Below, piece by piece: positions 44,965 through 60,759 of a DNA stretch of 64,000 nt; positions within the stretch are counted from its first letter, which is position 1; each line of letters opens with the position of its first letter. The stretch covers positions 56,631-120,630 of the forward strand of contig NZ_JAUCYU010000016.1 in NCBI RefSeq assembly GCF_030373445.1, given 5' to 3'. The notes below the pieces were generated by a model. The model did not search any database and had not been told where the DNA came from. It worked only from the letters and a program-made list of their open reading frames with translations. A program made the position numbers and the translations under genes. The DNA is from Roseovarius sp. (lineage in GTDB: Bacteria > Pseudomonadota > Alphaproteobacteria > Rhodobacterales > Rhodobacteraceae).

Positions 44965-45819
44965 GTGAAGAACGAACATCGCGGCAAACTGACACGCGAC
45001 GGGATCCGCATCCATGAGCGGGACGACTTTGCCGGCATGCACAAGGCGGGCGAGCTGGCGTCGCGTATCCTCGACGAGGTGGCGCCGCATGTGCAGGTTG
45101 GCCAGACCACGGGCGCGCTCGATCGGATGATCGAGGACCATGTAAATAGGGCCGGGGCGACCTCGGCGACGATCGGGTACAAGGGGTACCAGCACGCGAG
45201 CTGTATCAGCGTCAACCACGTGGTTTGCCACGGGATTCCGGGAAGCAAGCTGCCGAAATGGAAGAACGACACCAACCGGCGCACGGATGATACGCTGATG
45301 GATGGCGATATCCTGAATATCGACGTCACGGTGATCGTCGACGGGTGGTATGGCGACACCAGCCGGATGTTCGTGGCCGGCCAGCCGAAGCCCTATGCCG
45401 AGCGGCTGATGCAGGTGACCCATGACAGCCTGATGAAAGGGATCGAGGCAGTGAAGCCGGGCAACACGTTCGGCGATATCGGCCATGCGATCCAGAGCTT
45501 CGTGGAAGGTCATAAAATGAGCGTTGTCAGGGACTTCTGCGGTCACGGGCTGGGCCGGGTGTTCCATGCGCCGCCCAACGTGCTGCACTATGGCCGCCCC
45601 GGGACGGGGCCGGTGCTGGAGGAAGGCATGTTCTTCACCATCGAGCCGATGGTGAATCTCGGGCGGCCGGAAACCAAGGTGCTGTCGGACGACTGGACGG
45701 CGATCACGCGGGACAAGTCGCTTTCGGCGCAGTTCGAGCACTCCATCGGGGTGACGGCAGACGGGTGCGAGATATTCACGCTGTCGACAGCGGGTAAATT
45801 CCACCCGACCTGGGGCTGA
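44965..45819 (+). CDS. map: Type I methionine aminopeptidase
   Basis: A 284-residue pita-bread metalloprotease. All five metal ligands are present: D120 (LNIDVT), D131 (GDTSRMF), H194 (GHGLGR), E227 (TIEPMV) and E258 (FEHSIG). H89 is the usual catalytic His. An insert of about a dozen residues, rich in Lys/Asn/Arg (about 94-108), lies before the first ligand strand, making it slightly long. It removes N-terminal Met from new proteins. The start is a GTG at 44965 preceded by GGGAG. Confidence 0.96.
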   Translation: MKNEHRGKLTRDGIRIHERDDFAGMHKAGELASRILDEVAPHVQVGQTTGALDRMIEDHVNRAGATSATIGYKGYQHASCISVNHVVCHGIPGSKLPKWKNDTNRRTDDTLMDGDILNIDVTVIVDGWYGDTSRMFVAGQPKPYAERLMQVTHDSLMKGIEAVKPGNTFGDIGHAIQSFVEGHKMSVVRDFCGHGLGRVFHAPPNVLHYGRPGTGPVLEEGMFFTIEPMVNLGRPETKVLSDDWTAITRDKSLSAQFEHSIGVTADGCEIFTLSTAGKFHPTWG

Positions 45820-45871
45820 CCGCCCTGCCCTTGGCGAATCAGGGTTAATTCACTGAGAATACGGCGAAACG

Positions 45872-45915
45872 CGATGTCGGTATCGCGTCGGTAACACGTC
45901 GGTATTACGTCGGTA
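45872..45915. repeat. Four tandem 11-bp repeats, consensus NNNCGTCGGTA
   Basis: Units at 45872, 45883, 45894 and 45905 share (C/T)GTCGGTA in exact 11-bp register, about one helical turn. The array is followed by a T run and lies between the ends of map (plus) and the XRE regulator (minus). The flanks GATGTCGG (45873-45880) and CCGACATC (45923-45930) are perfect inverted copies. It may be a protein-binding array or a convergent terminator-like structure. Confidence 0.6.
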
Positions 45916-45970
45916 TTTTTTGCCGACATCCCGGCCTGTCGGGCCGGGTTAACGCGCCGGGCGTTGCGAT

Positions 45971-46168
45971 TCACTCCGGATCGGGCTCGAACACCTCCTC
46001 GATGGCGGCGCCGAACAGGCGGGCGATGGTGAAGGCCAGCGGCAGGCTGGGATCGTAGCGGCCGCGTTCGAGGGCGTTGACCGTCTGGCGGGAGACGCCG
46101 AGCTGGCTGGCGAGGTCGGCTTGCGACCAGCCGCGCTGGCGGCGCAGTTCCTGAATGCGGTTCCTCAT
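45971..46168 (-). CDS. XRE-family regulator (YozG-like, 65 aa)
   Basis: A 65-residue, essentially bare helix-turn-helix domain: RNRIQELRRQRGWSQADLAS then QLGVSRQTVNALERGRYDPS, ending EEVFEPDPE. This is the classic small XRE repressor that is coupled to a small membrane protein. It overlaps the end of that membrane-protein gene by 4 bp (ATGA). Autoregulation through the dyad at 46552-46569 is likely. The signal it senses is unknown. Confidence 0.9.
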   Translation of the reverse strand: MRNRIQELRRQRGWSQADLASQLGVSRQTVNALERGRYDPSLPLAFTIARLFGAAIEEVFEPDPE

Positions 46169-46536
46169 CCGTAGCGGATGCGGCCGATGACGGTGCCGAT
46201 CACCCAGAGCGCCGCCATCAGCGGCCAGACCACGAACATCGACAGCGTCGGCAGGCCCGCCCCTTCGAGGAAGCCATAGCCGAAGGTCAAGAGGGCGGTG
46301 CCGGCGAAGGCGAAGGCCAGCGCCTCGAATTGCAGCTTGCGCTGCATTTCGTCGAGGTGGCGGATGGTGCGGATGATGACGCCGCAGATGAAGACCGCCG
46401 GCAGCATGGGGGCGAGGGAGAGGAGGATGCGGGCGGTCGCGCCGTGGGGACCGGCTTGCAGGAGCTTCTGCGAGAAGACCAGGGCGACGGCGTAGGCGGC
46501 AAAGCCCACGAGCATGAGGGCGAGGTTGCGTTTCAT
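46165..46536 (-). CDS. Small four-span membrane protein paired with an XRE regulator
   Basis: A 123-residue membrane protein with about four spans (around 7-25, 37-54, 70-90 and 96-114) and a short polar loop in the middle (RTIRHLDEMQRKLQFE). The L-D-E-M-q-r-k-i-Q loop occurs in small membrane proteins that neighbour YozG-like regulators in many bacteria. The function is unknown. The ATG at 46536 has AGAAGG upstream. It is translationally coupled to the regulator and preceded by a perfect dyad. Confidence 0.82.
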   Translation of the reverse strand: MKRNLALMLVGFAAYAVALVFSQKLLQAGPHGATARILLSLAPMLPAVFICGVIIRTIRHLDEMQRKLQFEALAFAFAGTALLTFGYGFLEGAGLPTLSMFVVWPLMAALWVIGTVIGRIRYG

Positions 46537-46551
46537 CGGGCGGCCTTCTGT

Positions 46552-46569
46552 TGTAAAGTGTGCTTTACA
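46552..46569. promoter_or_regulatory. Perfect dyad TGTAAAG-N4-CTTTACA, likely operator of the membrane protein/XRE pair
   Basis: Two perfect 7-bp arms with a 4-bp spacer lie 15 bp upstream of the membrane-protein ATG, overlapping its leader. A TTGACA sits at 46594-46599 on the minus strand, and another TTTACAT half-site is at 46603-46609. The geometry fits an XRE dimer site used for autoregulation; the binding protein is inferred. Confidence 0.65.
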
Positions 46570-46693
46570 TTTGGAGGTCTTATCAGGAAATGTCAAGGAC
46601 GGTTTACATCGCGCCCAAGCCGCGCCAGTTGCGCGGGGGTCGGGCGCTTGTTAGCGTGACAGTGTTTTATCACTCAAAGCATTGAAGGTATTC

Positions 46694-48112
46694 ATGTTTA
46701 GACATTTCATTACAGGTATTTACGCCGCGACTTTTCTTTCGCTTTCCACGACACTGCCCGCCGCGGCGGATGATCTGCCCGGTTTCTGGCAGCAACAGCG
46801 CGATGCCGGGAACGCCCTGACTGACCGGGCCTGTGACGGCGAGACGGCCGCGATCCGGCAGGTCTGGGAGGGGGTCGAGGGCGGCGATCCGGTTCTGCTG
46901 AACAACATGAACTGGCTGCGCAAGCGCTGCAAAGCCTTCCTGTCGGTATCGCGCGCGGAGGCGATGGGCTATGTGCGCCAGTCGGCGGAGCTGGGCTATC
47001 CGGTGGCGCTGAAGGTTTATGGCGAGGCCATGCTGACGGGCGGAGGCGATGGGGTGCCCGACGACCCCGAGGCCGGTGCCGCCATGCTGGGGCGGGCCGC
47101 GCGGGGCGGGTTCGGAGAGGCGGCGGTGATCCTGGCCGCGGCCTATGCCGACGGCAGACGGGTGCCGCGCGACCTTGCGAAAGCAGCCGAGATGCTGGCC
47201 ATCGCCGAAGACGAGGGGGTGAAGGCGAGCGAGCTGCGCCTCGTGCGGGGCAAGGTCCGGCGGATTGCCGAGACCGAGCAGGCAAGGGGCAACGCTGTGC
47301 CGGAGGGGCTTGTGGCCGCGCGGCAGTTCGCGGCGCTGGCGGTGTCGATCAGCGACGGCGGCTTCGGGTTTGCCCATGACTTCCCCGACCCGGCCGAGGC
47401 GCGGGCCCGGGCGCAGGGCGAATGCGAGGCGCGCGGCGGGGAAGATTGCCAGATCAAGCTGTTCGGCTCGGGCAAGGGGTGCATGGCCTATCACTATGCC
47501 GGCGGGTCGGCCACGGCGCATGGCTGGGCCGTGGGCGCGACACGGTCGGCGGTGGAAGGCCGCGCGGCGCAAGAATGCCGGAAGCGGAACGGCGGCAGCG
47601 CCTGCGGCGGGTCGGCCTGGGTCTGCAACGACCGCACCGAGGCGCCGATGGACGTTCTGTTGCGCGCGCCGATGCCCGAAGCGAGCGCGGCGCCGGTGGC
47701 GGAGGGCGGGTGTTATGCCCGGCTGATGCAGTTTTGCAGCAACTTCCTGAACGCGACCTATGACGGGCAAAAGCTGTCGTCGGTGACCATCCACGGGCTG
47801 CCGAAACAGCCCATCGCGCTCGAGGGGTGCGGGACGGACAGAGCCAAGGAAGTCAACCTCGACGAGGGCGGCAATTGGGGCAAGCGCAACCGCCATGCGG
47901 GCGCGATCTCCGATGCCAAGAGGGCGGAGATCACCGGGGTCATGCGGGATTTCCGGTCGAAGGTTCTGGCCGCCTATCCGCGTTGCGAAAGCCGGGGGAC
48001 CCGGGTGTTGTTGCGCACTAACCCGATCACCGACGAGACAATCCGCGCGTGGAAGGAAGATGCGTCAGAGCCGAATTCGGCGATGCGGGTGCTGGATTAC
48101 GCCCTGCCCTGA
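46694..48112 (+). CDS. Secreted Sel1-repeat plus DUF4189 protein
   Basis: A 472-residue exported protein. The signal peptide is about 1-25 (ends A-A-A). Sel1/TPR-like repeats occupy about 80-180 (MGYVRQSAELGYPVALKVYG, AAMLGRAARGGFGEAAVILA, KAAEMLAIAEDEG). A DUF4189-like Cys-containing domain (HGWAVGATRSAVEGRAAQEC, about 275-315) is followed by a further C-terminal domain with paired cysteines. The function is unknown; extracytoplasmic protein interaction is inferred. The ATG at 46694 has AAGG upstream; a TTG at 46682 is an alternative. It is convergent with rpoC. Confidence 0.78.
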   Translation: MFRHFITGIYAATFLSLSTTLPAAADDLPGFWQQQRDAGNALTDRACDGETAAIRQVWEGVEGGDPVLLNNMNWLRKRCKAFLSVSRAEAMGYVRQSAELGYPVALKVYGEAMLTGGGDGVPDDPEAGAAMLGRAARGGFGEAAVILAAAYADGRRVPRDLAKAAEMLAIAEDEGVKASELRLVRGKVRRIAETEQARGNAVPEGLVAARQFAALAVSISDGGFGFAHDFPDPAEARARAQGECEARGGEDCQIKLFGSGKGCMAYHYAGGSATAHGWAVGATRSAVEGRAAQECRKRNGGSACGGSAWVCNDRTEAPMDVLLRAPMPEASAAPVAEGGCYARLMQFCSNFLNATYDGQKLSSVTIHGLPKQPIALEGCGTDRAKEVNLDEGGNWGKRNRHAGAISDAKRAEITGVMRDFRSKVLAAYPRCESRGTRVLLRTNPITDETIRAWKEDASEPNSAMRVLDYALP

Positions 48113-48129
48113 GGGCGTTGCCGCGAACG

Positions 48130-48166
48130 AAAAAGGCCCCGCCGGGTGGCGGGGCCTTTGTTGTTT
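48130..48166. terminator. Bidirectional terminator between the Sel1/DUF4189 gene and rpoC
   Basis: AGGCCCCGCC and GGCGGGGCCT form a 10-bp perfect stem around GGGT. An A-run lies on the left and TTTGTTGTTT on the right, so it can stop transcripts from both sides: the secreted-protein gene on plus and rpoC on minus. Confidence 0.88.
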
Positions 48167-48181
48167 CCATCAGGCCGATGC

Positions 48182-52422
<4,241 letters not shown>

Positions 52423-52426
<4 letters not shown>

Positions 52427-52791
52427 TGGGTGTCCTTTCCAGGCTCAGGGCAGCGGAAGTAGTAATCTTCTATGTCGATTACTTCGGGGATCATCACAGG
52501 GCCCTGTTGGTTTGGGAGACTTAGGTCGGAATAACTGATGGCGTCTTTAAACTCGACTACGGAGGGATCGGTGTTCAGGGGCAGCTCGCAATAGGACAAA
52601 GCCCTTTCGACAGCTAACTGGCGACCACGCGGACCAAAGGATGAATGCAGCATCATGTAACCATTGCCAATCTCATCCTGAACCCCAGCGAAGCACGGGC
52701 CCATTCCTGCTTCTCCGTTGTTGCACTCTTTGCCAGCATCACAGCCGCTGGCAAAGGGGCTCAACAAAAGAAACAGGCCCGCCCTGAACAT
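52423..52791 (-). CDS. Small Cys-rich lipoprotein-like protein wedged between rpoB and rpoC
   Basis: A 122-residue protein of unrecognised family. A hydrophobic start MFRAGLFLLLSPFASGC ends in a lipobox-like A-S-G-C17. Four more cysteines (23, 33, 68, 114) could form two disulfides. The ATG is 5 bp after the rpoB stop, with GGAGG inside the last rpoB codons, and the stop overlaps the rpoC ATG by 4 bp. By hand count its third positions are about 60% G+C, against about 90% in the first 40 codons of rpoC, and it uses TTA, ATA, GTA and CTA. This suggests acquired or unusually evolving DNA. Function unknown. Confidence 0.72.
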
Positions 52792-52796
52792 CCGGC

Positions 52797-56933
<4,137 letters not shown>

Positions 56934-57061
56934 AAGGGCGCTGTCCTTGTACTCACGCCACTTCGCGGGGCGGCAACCGGCGAAGTGACTGTTCAGGCGG
57001 TTCGATGCCCCATTCCTGTGCAGCGTGCCAGGCTGAACGCTCGGACATCGAAACGCACCTA

Positions 57062-57089
57062 GCCAAACCTGCGCACGTACAGGTTTGGC
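57062..57089 (-). promoter_or_regulatory. Perfect hairpin in the rpoB leader
   Basis: GCCAAACCTG and CAGGTTTGGC are perfect 10-bp arms with an 8-nt loop, about 130 nt before the rpoB ATG on the minus strand. No T tract follows, so it is more likely a processing or regulatory hairpin than a terminator. Confidence 0.55.
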
Positions 57090-57119
57090 AAGATGCGTTA
57101 AGTGAGGTGATCTCGTAGC

Positions 57120-57150
57120 ATCATATTTGTTCCCTCCGCAAGGGTGTCAA
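57120..57150 (-). promoter_or_regulatory. rpoB: Candidate sigma-70 promoter for rpoB
   Basis: On the minus strand a consensus TTGACA (57145-57150) precedes TATGAT (57120-57125) with 19 bp between them. The spacing is somewhat long; a 17-bp alternative has a weaker -10. It would give an rpoB leader of about 180 nt. Confidence 0.5.
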
Positions 57151-57194
57151 GGGCGGTTTCTCGCTCACGTATGGTTTACCTTTTGCCATCAGGA

Positions 57195-58253
57195 TCAATT
57201 TGCGCGTCCCAGGCTCGCCTCGATCCCCTTCCAGGCGTCGAGAAGCCCGTTCCTGAAGCGCTCGGGGGCGTATCGATCGCGCACGAAGGCGGAGGCCGCG
57301 CCGCGAAGGGCGTCGAGACGGGCCGGTGACGATTCGTATTCGGCGATCACCGATTCGGTCGCCTTGACCAGCGCGGGCAGATCGCCCTCGGGCGTGGGCA
57401 CGCCGGTGTCGGGGGTGAAATATTCCTCGGTGCCGAACCCGGTGAAGCCGACCGTGATGCAGCCGGCCGACATCGCCTCGGCCGCGGGGAAGCCAAGCGC
57501 CTCCTGCTTGAGGAAGGAGATGAAGATCAGCGAGTCGCCCAGAAGCTCGGCCACTTTCGCCGGGGGCGCCCCGTCGATGGCGACGAGGTCATAGCCCATC
57601 AGCCGGCCGCGGGCGCGCAGGGCGCGGTCGACCACGAGCGCCTCTTCCGGGCGCTTGCGGGGCATGTAGGTGACCAGTTTCTTCTTGGTCTCCCGGTAGG
57701 GAAAAAGGTCGAGCTTGGGGGCGACGGGGAAATAGGACACATGATCGAGGCCCAGCAGGTCGAACACGTTCATGTTGGCATCCGAGATGCCGATGTAGTG
57801 GTCGATCTGCGCCACCGGGTCGAGCCCGCGGCCAAGCGCGCGGGCATGGGCATCGACATGGGCGAAGGGATTCTGGACATAGACGATCTTGCGGTGGCGG
57901 GGGAACGCCTCGATCACGTCGGGCATCTGCCATTCGCCCATCACGATCACGTCGTCGGGGCGCAGGTCGAGCGCGTCGCCCCCGCCGGTAAAGGCGCCGG
58001 GCATCAGCCGCCGGGTCATGGCGCGCAGGCGGGCGCGGCGCCCGCTGTAACGGGTCATCACCCGGTCGATGGCGCGCGTGTGGAAATTGGGCACGTTCAC
58101 CGCGTAATCCGGGTGGAAGGCGCCCGGGCTGTTATGCACCAGCCCCGTGTCGTAGCCCGCTTCGGCCAGGAATTCGGCCGTTTGGTAGACAACCGCCACG
58201 CCGCCCGAGGGTTTCGGAGAATCGGGACAGGTGAAAAGGTATCGCGGGCTCAT
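57195..58253 (-). CDS. Glycosyltransferase-like protein between rplL and rpoB
   Basis: A 352-residue GT-B-type protein. The N-terminal part starts MSPRYLFTCPDSPKPSGGVA, with a G-G-V loop typical of GT4 enzymes. The C-terminal part has LGFPAAEAMSAGCITVGFTG (about 265-284), the donor-binding E-containing segment. No signal or membrane span is seen. The sugar is unknown. It begins 18 bp downstream of the rplL terminator, with AAGGA ahead of its ATG, so expression probably depends on read-through or on a promoter inside rplL. A glycan gene here is out of place in the ribosomal-protein/RNA-polymerase cluster. Confidence 0.82.
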   Translation of the reverse strand: MSPRYLFTCPDSPKPSGGVAVVYQTAEFLAEAGYDTGLVHNSPGAFHPDYAVNVPNFHTRAIDRVMTRYSGRRARLRAMTRRLMPGAFTGGGDALDLRPDDVIVMGEWQMPDVIEAFPRHRKIVYVQNPFAHVDAHARALGRGLDPVAQIDHYIGISDANMNVFDLLGLDHVSYFPVAPKLDLFPYRETKKKLVTYMPRKRPEEALVVDRALRARGRLMGYDLVAIDGAPPAKVAELLGDSLIFISFLKQEALGFPAAEAMSAGCITVGFTGFGTEEYFTPDTGVPTPEGDLPALVKATESVIAEYESSPARLDALRGAASAFVRDRYAPERFRNGLLDAWKGIEASLGRAN

Positions 58254-58269
58254 GCCGGTGTCCTTACAA

Positions 58270-58300
58270 CGAAAACAGGGGCCCGCGGAACGGACCCCTG
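58270..58300 (-). terminator. Intrinsic terminator after rplL
   Basis: On the minus strand a 9-bp stem (CAGGGGTCC with GGGCCCCTG, one G-U pair) with a 7-nt loop is followed by TTTTCG. It would end most rplJL transcripts before the glycosyltransferase gene, or act as an attenuator for it. Confidence 0.75.
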
Positions 58301-58325
58301 AAGATTCCGCAATTCCGGACAGGAA

Positions 58326-58709
58326 TTACTTGAGCTCGACTTCTGCGCCAGCTGCTTCCAGCTTGCCTTTGAGCTCTTCTGCTTCGTCTTTGGAAACCTG
58401 TTCCTTGACGGCTTTGCCACCGGCTTCGACCAGTTCCTTGGCTTCTTTCAGGCCAAGACCGGTGATTGCGCGCACCTCTTTGATGACGTTGATCTTGGAA
58501 GCGCCAGCGGACTTCAGGATCACGTCGAATTCGGTTTGCTCTTCACCAGCGTCGCCACCGGCGTCGCCACCGGCCGGGCCGGCCATCATGACGGCGCCGC
58601 CAGCGGCGGGCTCGATGCCGTACTCGTCTTTCAGGATGGTTTTCAGTTCTTGTGCCTCGAGAAGCGTCAGACCAACGATCTCTTCGGCGAGTTTCTTCAG
58701 ATCAGCCAT
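58326..58709 (-). CDS. rplL: Ribosomal protein bL12 (L7/L12)
   Basis: A 127-residue stalk protein. The N-terminal dimerisation helix region is MADLKKLAEEIVGLTLLEAQ. A flexible Ala/Gly-rich hinge runs over about 38-58. The C-terminal factor-binding domain has KINVIKEVRAITGLGLKEAK. Multiple dimers bind L10 and recruit translation GTPases such as EF-Tu, whose gene end is also in this window. The ATG at 58709 gives the normal N terminus, and an eight-residue upstream extension was dropped. Confidence 0.98.
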   Translation of the reverse strand: MADLKKLAEEIVGLTLLEAQELKTILKDEYGIEPAAGGAVMMAGPAGGDAGGDAGEEQTEFDVILKSAGASKINVIKEVRAITGLGLKEAKELVEAGGKAVKEQVSKDEAEELKGKLEAAGAEVELK

Positions 58710-58787
58710 TTTACAGCTCTTTCCGTTTTCCAAGTTTGTGTTCCAACGTCGGGCGATTGCCCCACACGCGGGATGTTCCAGTTGCGC

Positions 58788-59306
58788 TTATGCAGCTTCG
58801 GCCTTCTCTTCGATGGTCGAAAGGATGCTCGCGATGTTCGAGGCAGGTGCGCCAATGGCCCCGGCAATGTTCGAAGCGGGTGCGCCGATGCAGCTTGCGA
58901 TCTGAGCGATAAGCTCGTCGCGCGAGGGCATCTTCGACACGGCTTCGACACCGGCCCGGTCCAGGGGATCCGAACCCATTGCCCCGCCAAGGATCTCGTA
59001 GTTCTTGTTATCCTTGGCGAAGTCCTCGGCGACCTTGGCTGCTGCCACAGGGTCTTCCGAGAAGGTGAGCACGGTCATGCCCGTGAGGTAATCGGCAATG
59101 CTTTCGCACGGCTTGCCCTCAAGGGCGATCTTGGCGAGCCTGTTCTTGGCAACGCGAACGGATGCTTCGGCCGCGCGGGCGCGAGCGCGAAGATCCTGCA
59201 TTTCTGCAACCGTGAGACCCGCGTAGTGGGCTACCACTACGACGCCAGAGCTTTCGAAGATCTGGCCGAGTTCCTCGACCACTTTCTCTTTCTGGGCTCT
59301 ATCCAC
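58788..59306 (-). CDS. rplJ: Ribosomal protein uL10
   Basis: A 172-residue stalk-base protein. It starts with a GTG (59306), reading MDRAQKEKVVEELGQIFESS. The C-terminal L12-binding helix carries a short tandem repeat (IGAPASNIA twice), as is common in alphaproteobacterial L10. With L12 it binds 23S rRNA helix 42-44. The gene is 78 bp upstream of rplL. The long leader before it probably carries the L10 autoregulatory RNA. Confidence 0.97.
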   Translation of the reverse strand: MDRAQKEKVVEELGQIFESSGVVVVAHYAGLTVAEMQDLRARARAAEASVRVAKNRLAKIALEGKPCESIADYLTGMTVLTFSEDPVAAAKVAEDFAKDNKNYEILGGAMGSDPLDRAGVEAVSKMPSRDELIAQIASCIGAPASNIAGAIGAPASNIASILSTIEEKAEAA

Positions 59307-59554
59307 AGTTTCACTCCAAATTTGGGGGTTTCCCCCCGGCTCAGTTTTGGCGGGTTGCCCCGCCGTTCGGGTCCAATTTCAGGGTCCCGAGACCAAGATC
59401 ACCCGAAGGCAGGGCCTTCGCATGGAATCTCAACTCGTTCCCCATCTCAGGAAGGAATTATTGGGCGGATGCCCAACCCTCCATCTCGGACAGGACGAGG
59501 CCACCGTGGCGGCCCCGCCATTCGCCCCGGCCCCTAGAGACCGGAGGCAAATTC
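59307..59554 (-). promoter_or_regulatory. rplJ leader (candidate L10 autoregulatory RNA)
   Basis: 248 bp without a gene between rplA and rplJ. On the minus strand it can form several hairpins, including GGCGGG-GCAA-CCCGCC and a G-rich stem (GGGGG-GAAA-CCCCC) just before the GTG start. In many bacteria this position holds the L10(L12)4-binding leader that represses translation. The assignment is from position plus hairpins, not a covariance match. Confidence 0.6.
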
Positions 59555-60262
59555 TCAGGCGTCGGCCAGGGTGGCCGCGTCGCCCACGTCGATCGAAACG
59601 CCCGGCCCCATGGTCGAGGTGAGCGAGATCTTCTTCATGTAGGTGCCCTTGGCGCCGGCCGGTTTGGCCTTGTTCACCGCGGTCACGAAGGCGCGCACGT
59701 TCTCGACCAGCTTCTCTTCGTCGAAGGAGGCCTTGCCGATGCCGGCGTGGACGATGCCGCCCTTGACGGCCTTGAACTGCACCTCGCCGCCCTTGGCGGC
59801 CTTGACGGCGTCAGCCACGTCCATCGTCACCGTGCCGACCTTGGGGTTCGGCATCAGGTTGCGCGGGCCGAGGATTTTACCCAGGCGGCCGACGATCGGC
59901 ATCATGTCCGGCGTGGCGATGCAGCGGTCGAAGTCGATCTTGCCCGACTGCACGGTTTCCATCAGGTCCTCTGCGCCGACGATGTCGGCACCGGCCTTCT
60001 CGGCCTCTTCGGCCTTGGGGCCGCGGGCGAAGACGGCGACGCGAACGTCCTTGCCGGTGCCGTTGGGCAGGCCGACGACGCCGCGGACCATCTGGTCGGC
60101 GTGGCGCGTGTCGACGCCGAGGTTCAGCGCGATCTCGACGGTTTCGTCGAACTTGGCCTTGGCGTTGTTCTTGACCAGCGCGACGGCCTCTTCGACGGTC
60201 ACGTTCATCTTGCCTTCAAAGGCCTCGCGGGCGGCGCGGGTGCGTTTTCCGAGCTTTGCCAT
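59555..60262 (-). CDS. rplA: Ribosomal protein uL1
   Basis: A 235-residue two-domain protein. It starts MAKLGKRTRAAREAFEGKMN, has the internal LGVDTRHADQMVRGVVGLPNGTGK (in two stretches) near 48-71, and the FDRCIATPDMM and LGPRNLMPNPKVGTV segments of L1. It binds 23S rRNA at the E-site stalk and can repress its own operon. It is 1 bp downstream of rplK, so both are cotranscribed and possibly coupled. Confidence 0.98.
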   Translation of the reverse strand: MAKLGKRTRAAREAFEGKMNVTVEEAVALVKNNAKAKFDETVEIALNLGVDTRHADQMVRGVVGLPNGTGKDVRVAVFARGPKAEEAEKAGADIVGAEDLMETVQSGKIDFDRCIATPDMMPIVGRLGKILGPRNLMPNPKVGTVTMDVADAVKAAKGGEVQFKAVKGGIVHAGIGKASFDEEKLVENVRAFVTAVNKAKPAGAKGTYMKKISLTSTMGPGVSIDVGDAATLADA

Positions 60263-60263
60263 C

Positions 60264-60689
60264 TTACTTCACCTCGATGCCCATGGAGCGTGCGGAACCG
60301 GCGATGATCTTCATCGCGGCTTCGACGTCGTTTGCGTTGAGGTCCTTCCACTTGGCCTCGGCGATTTCGCGCAGCTGTTTCGGCGACACGGTCGCGACGG
60401 AATCGCGGCCCGGCGTCTTGGAGCCGGATTTCAGCTTGGCGGCCTTCTTCAGGTAATAGGACGCCGGCGGCGTCTTGATGTCCATTTCAAAGGACTTGTC
60501 CTGATAGTAGGTGATGACGGTCGGGCACGGTGCGCCCGGCTCCATCTCCTGCGTCTTGGCGTTGAACGCCTTGCAGAATTCCATGATGTTGATACCACGC
60601 TGACCAAGCGCCGGACCCACGGGCGGGGACGGGTTCGCCTGACCTGCGGGCACTTGCAGCTTCATCGTGCCTGCGAGTTTCTTGGCCAT
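60264..60689 (-). CDS. rplK: Ribosomal protein uL11
   Basis: A 141-residue protein with the N-terminal Pro-rich helix-turn part (VPAGQANPSPPVGPALGQRG) and the C-terminal RNA-binding domain ending KIIAGSARSMGIEVK. It sits at the GTPase-associated centre and is the substrate of PrmA, encoded at 30946-31821. It is 134 bp downstream of nusG; that gap contains a perfect 16-bp palindrome and a GC-rich hairpin. Confidence 0.98.
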   Translation of the reverse strand: MAKKLAGTMKLQVPAGQANPSPPVGPALGQRGINIMEFCKAFNAKTQEMEPGAPCPTVITYYQDKSFEMDIKTPPASYYLKKAAKLKSGSKTPGRDSVATVSPKQLREIAEAKWKDLNANDVEAAMKIIAGSARSMGIEVK

Positions 60690-60759
60690 GAGGCCTCTCC
60701 TTTACTTCCAACTTCCCGGGGGCGCGCCCCTGCGGGATCTGAGTTGTGTGGTCCGGTCC

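Noticed and set aside
45872..45930. A CRISPR-like array.
   Set aside because: Repeat units are 11 bp without spacers and there are no cas genes in the window.
58788..58920. Tandem peptide repeat (IGAPASNIA) at the C terminus of L10.
   Set aside because: Short repeats in the L12-binding helix are usual for alphaproteobacterial L10.
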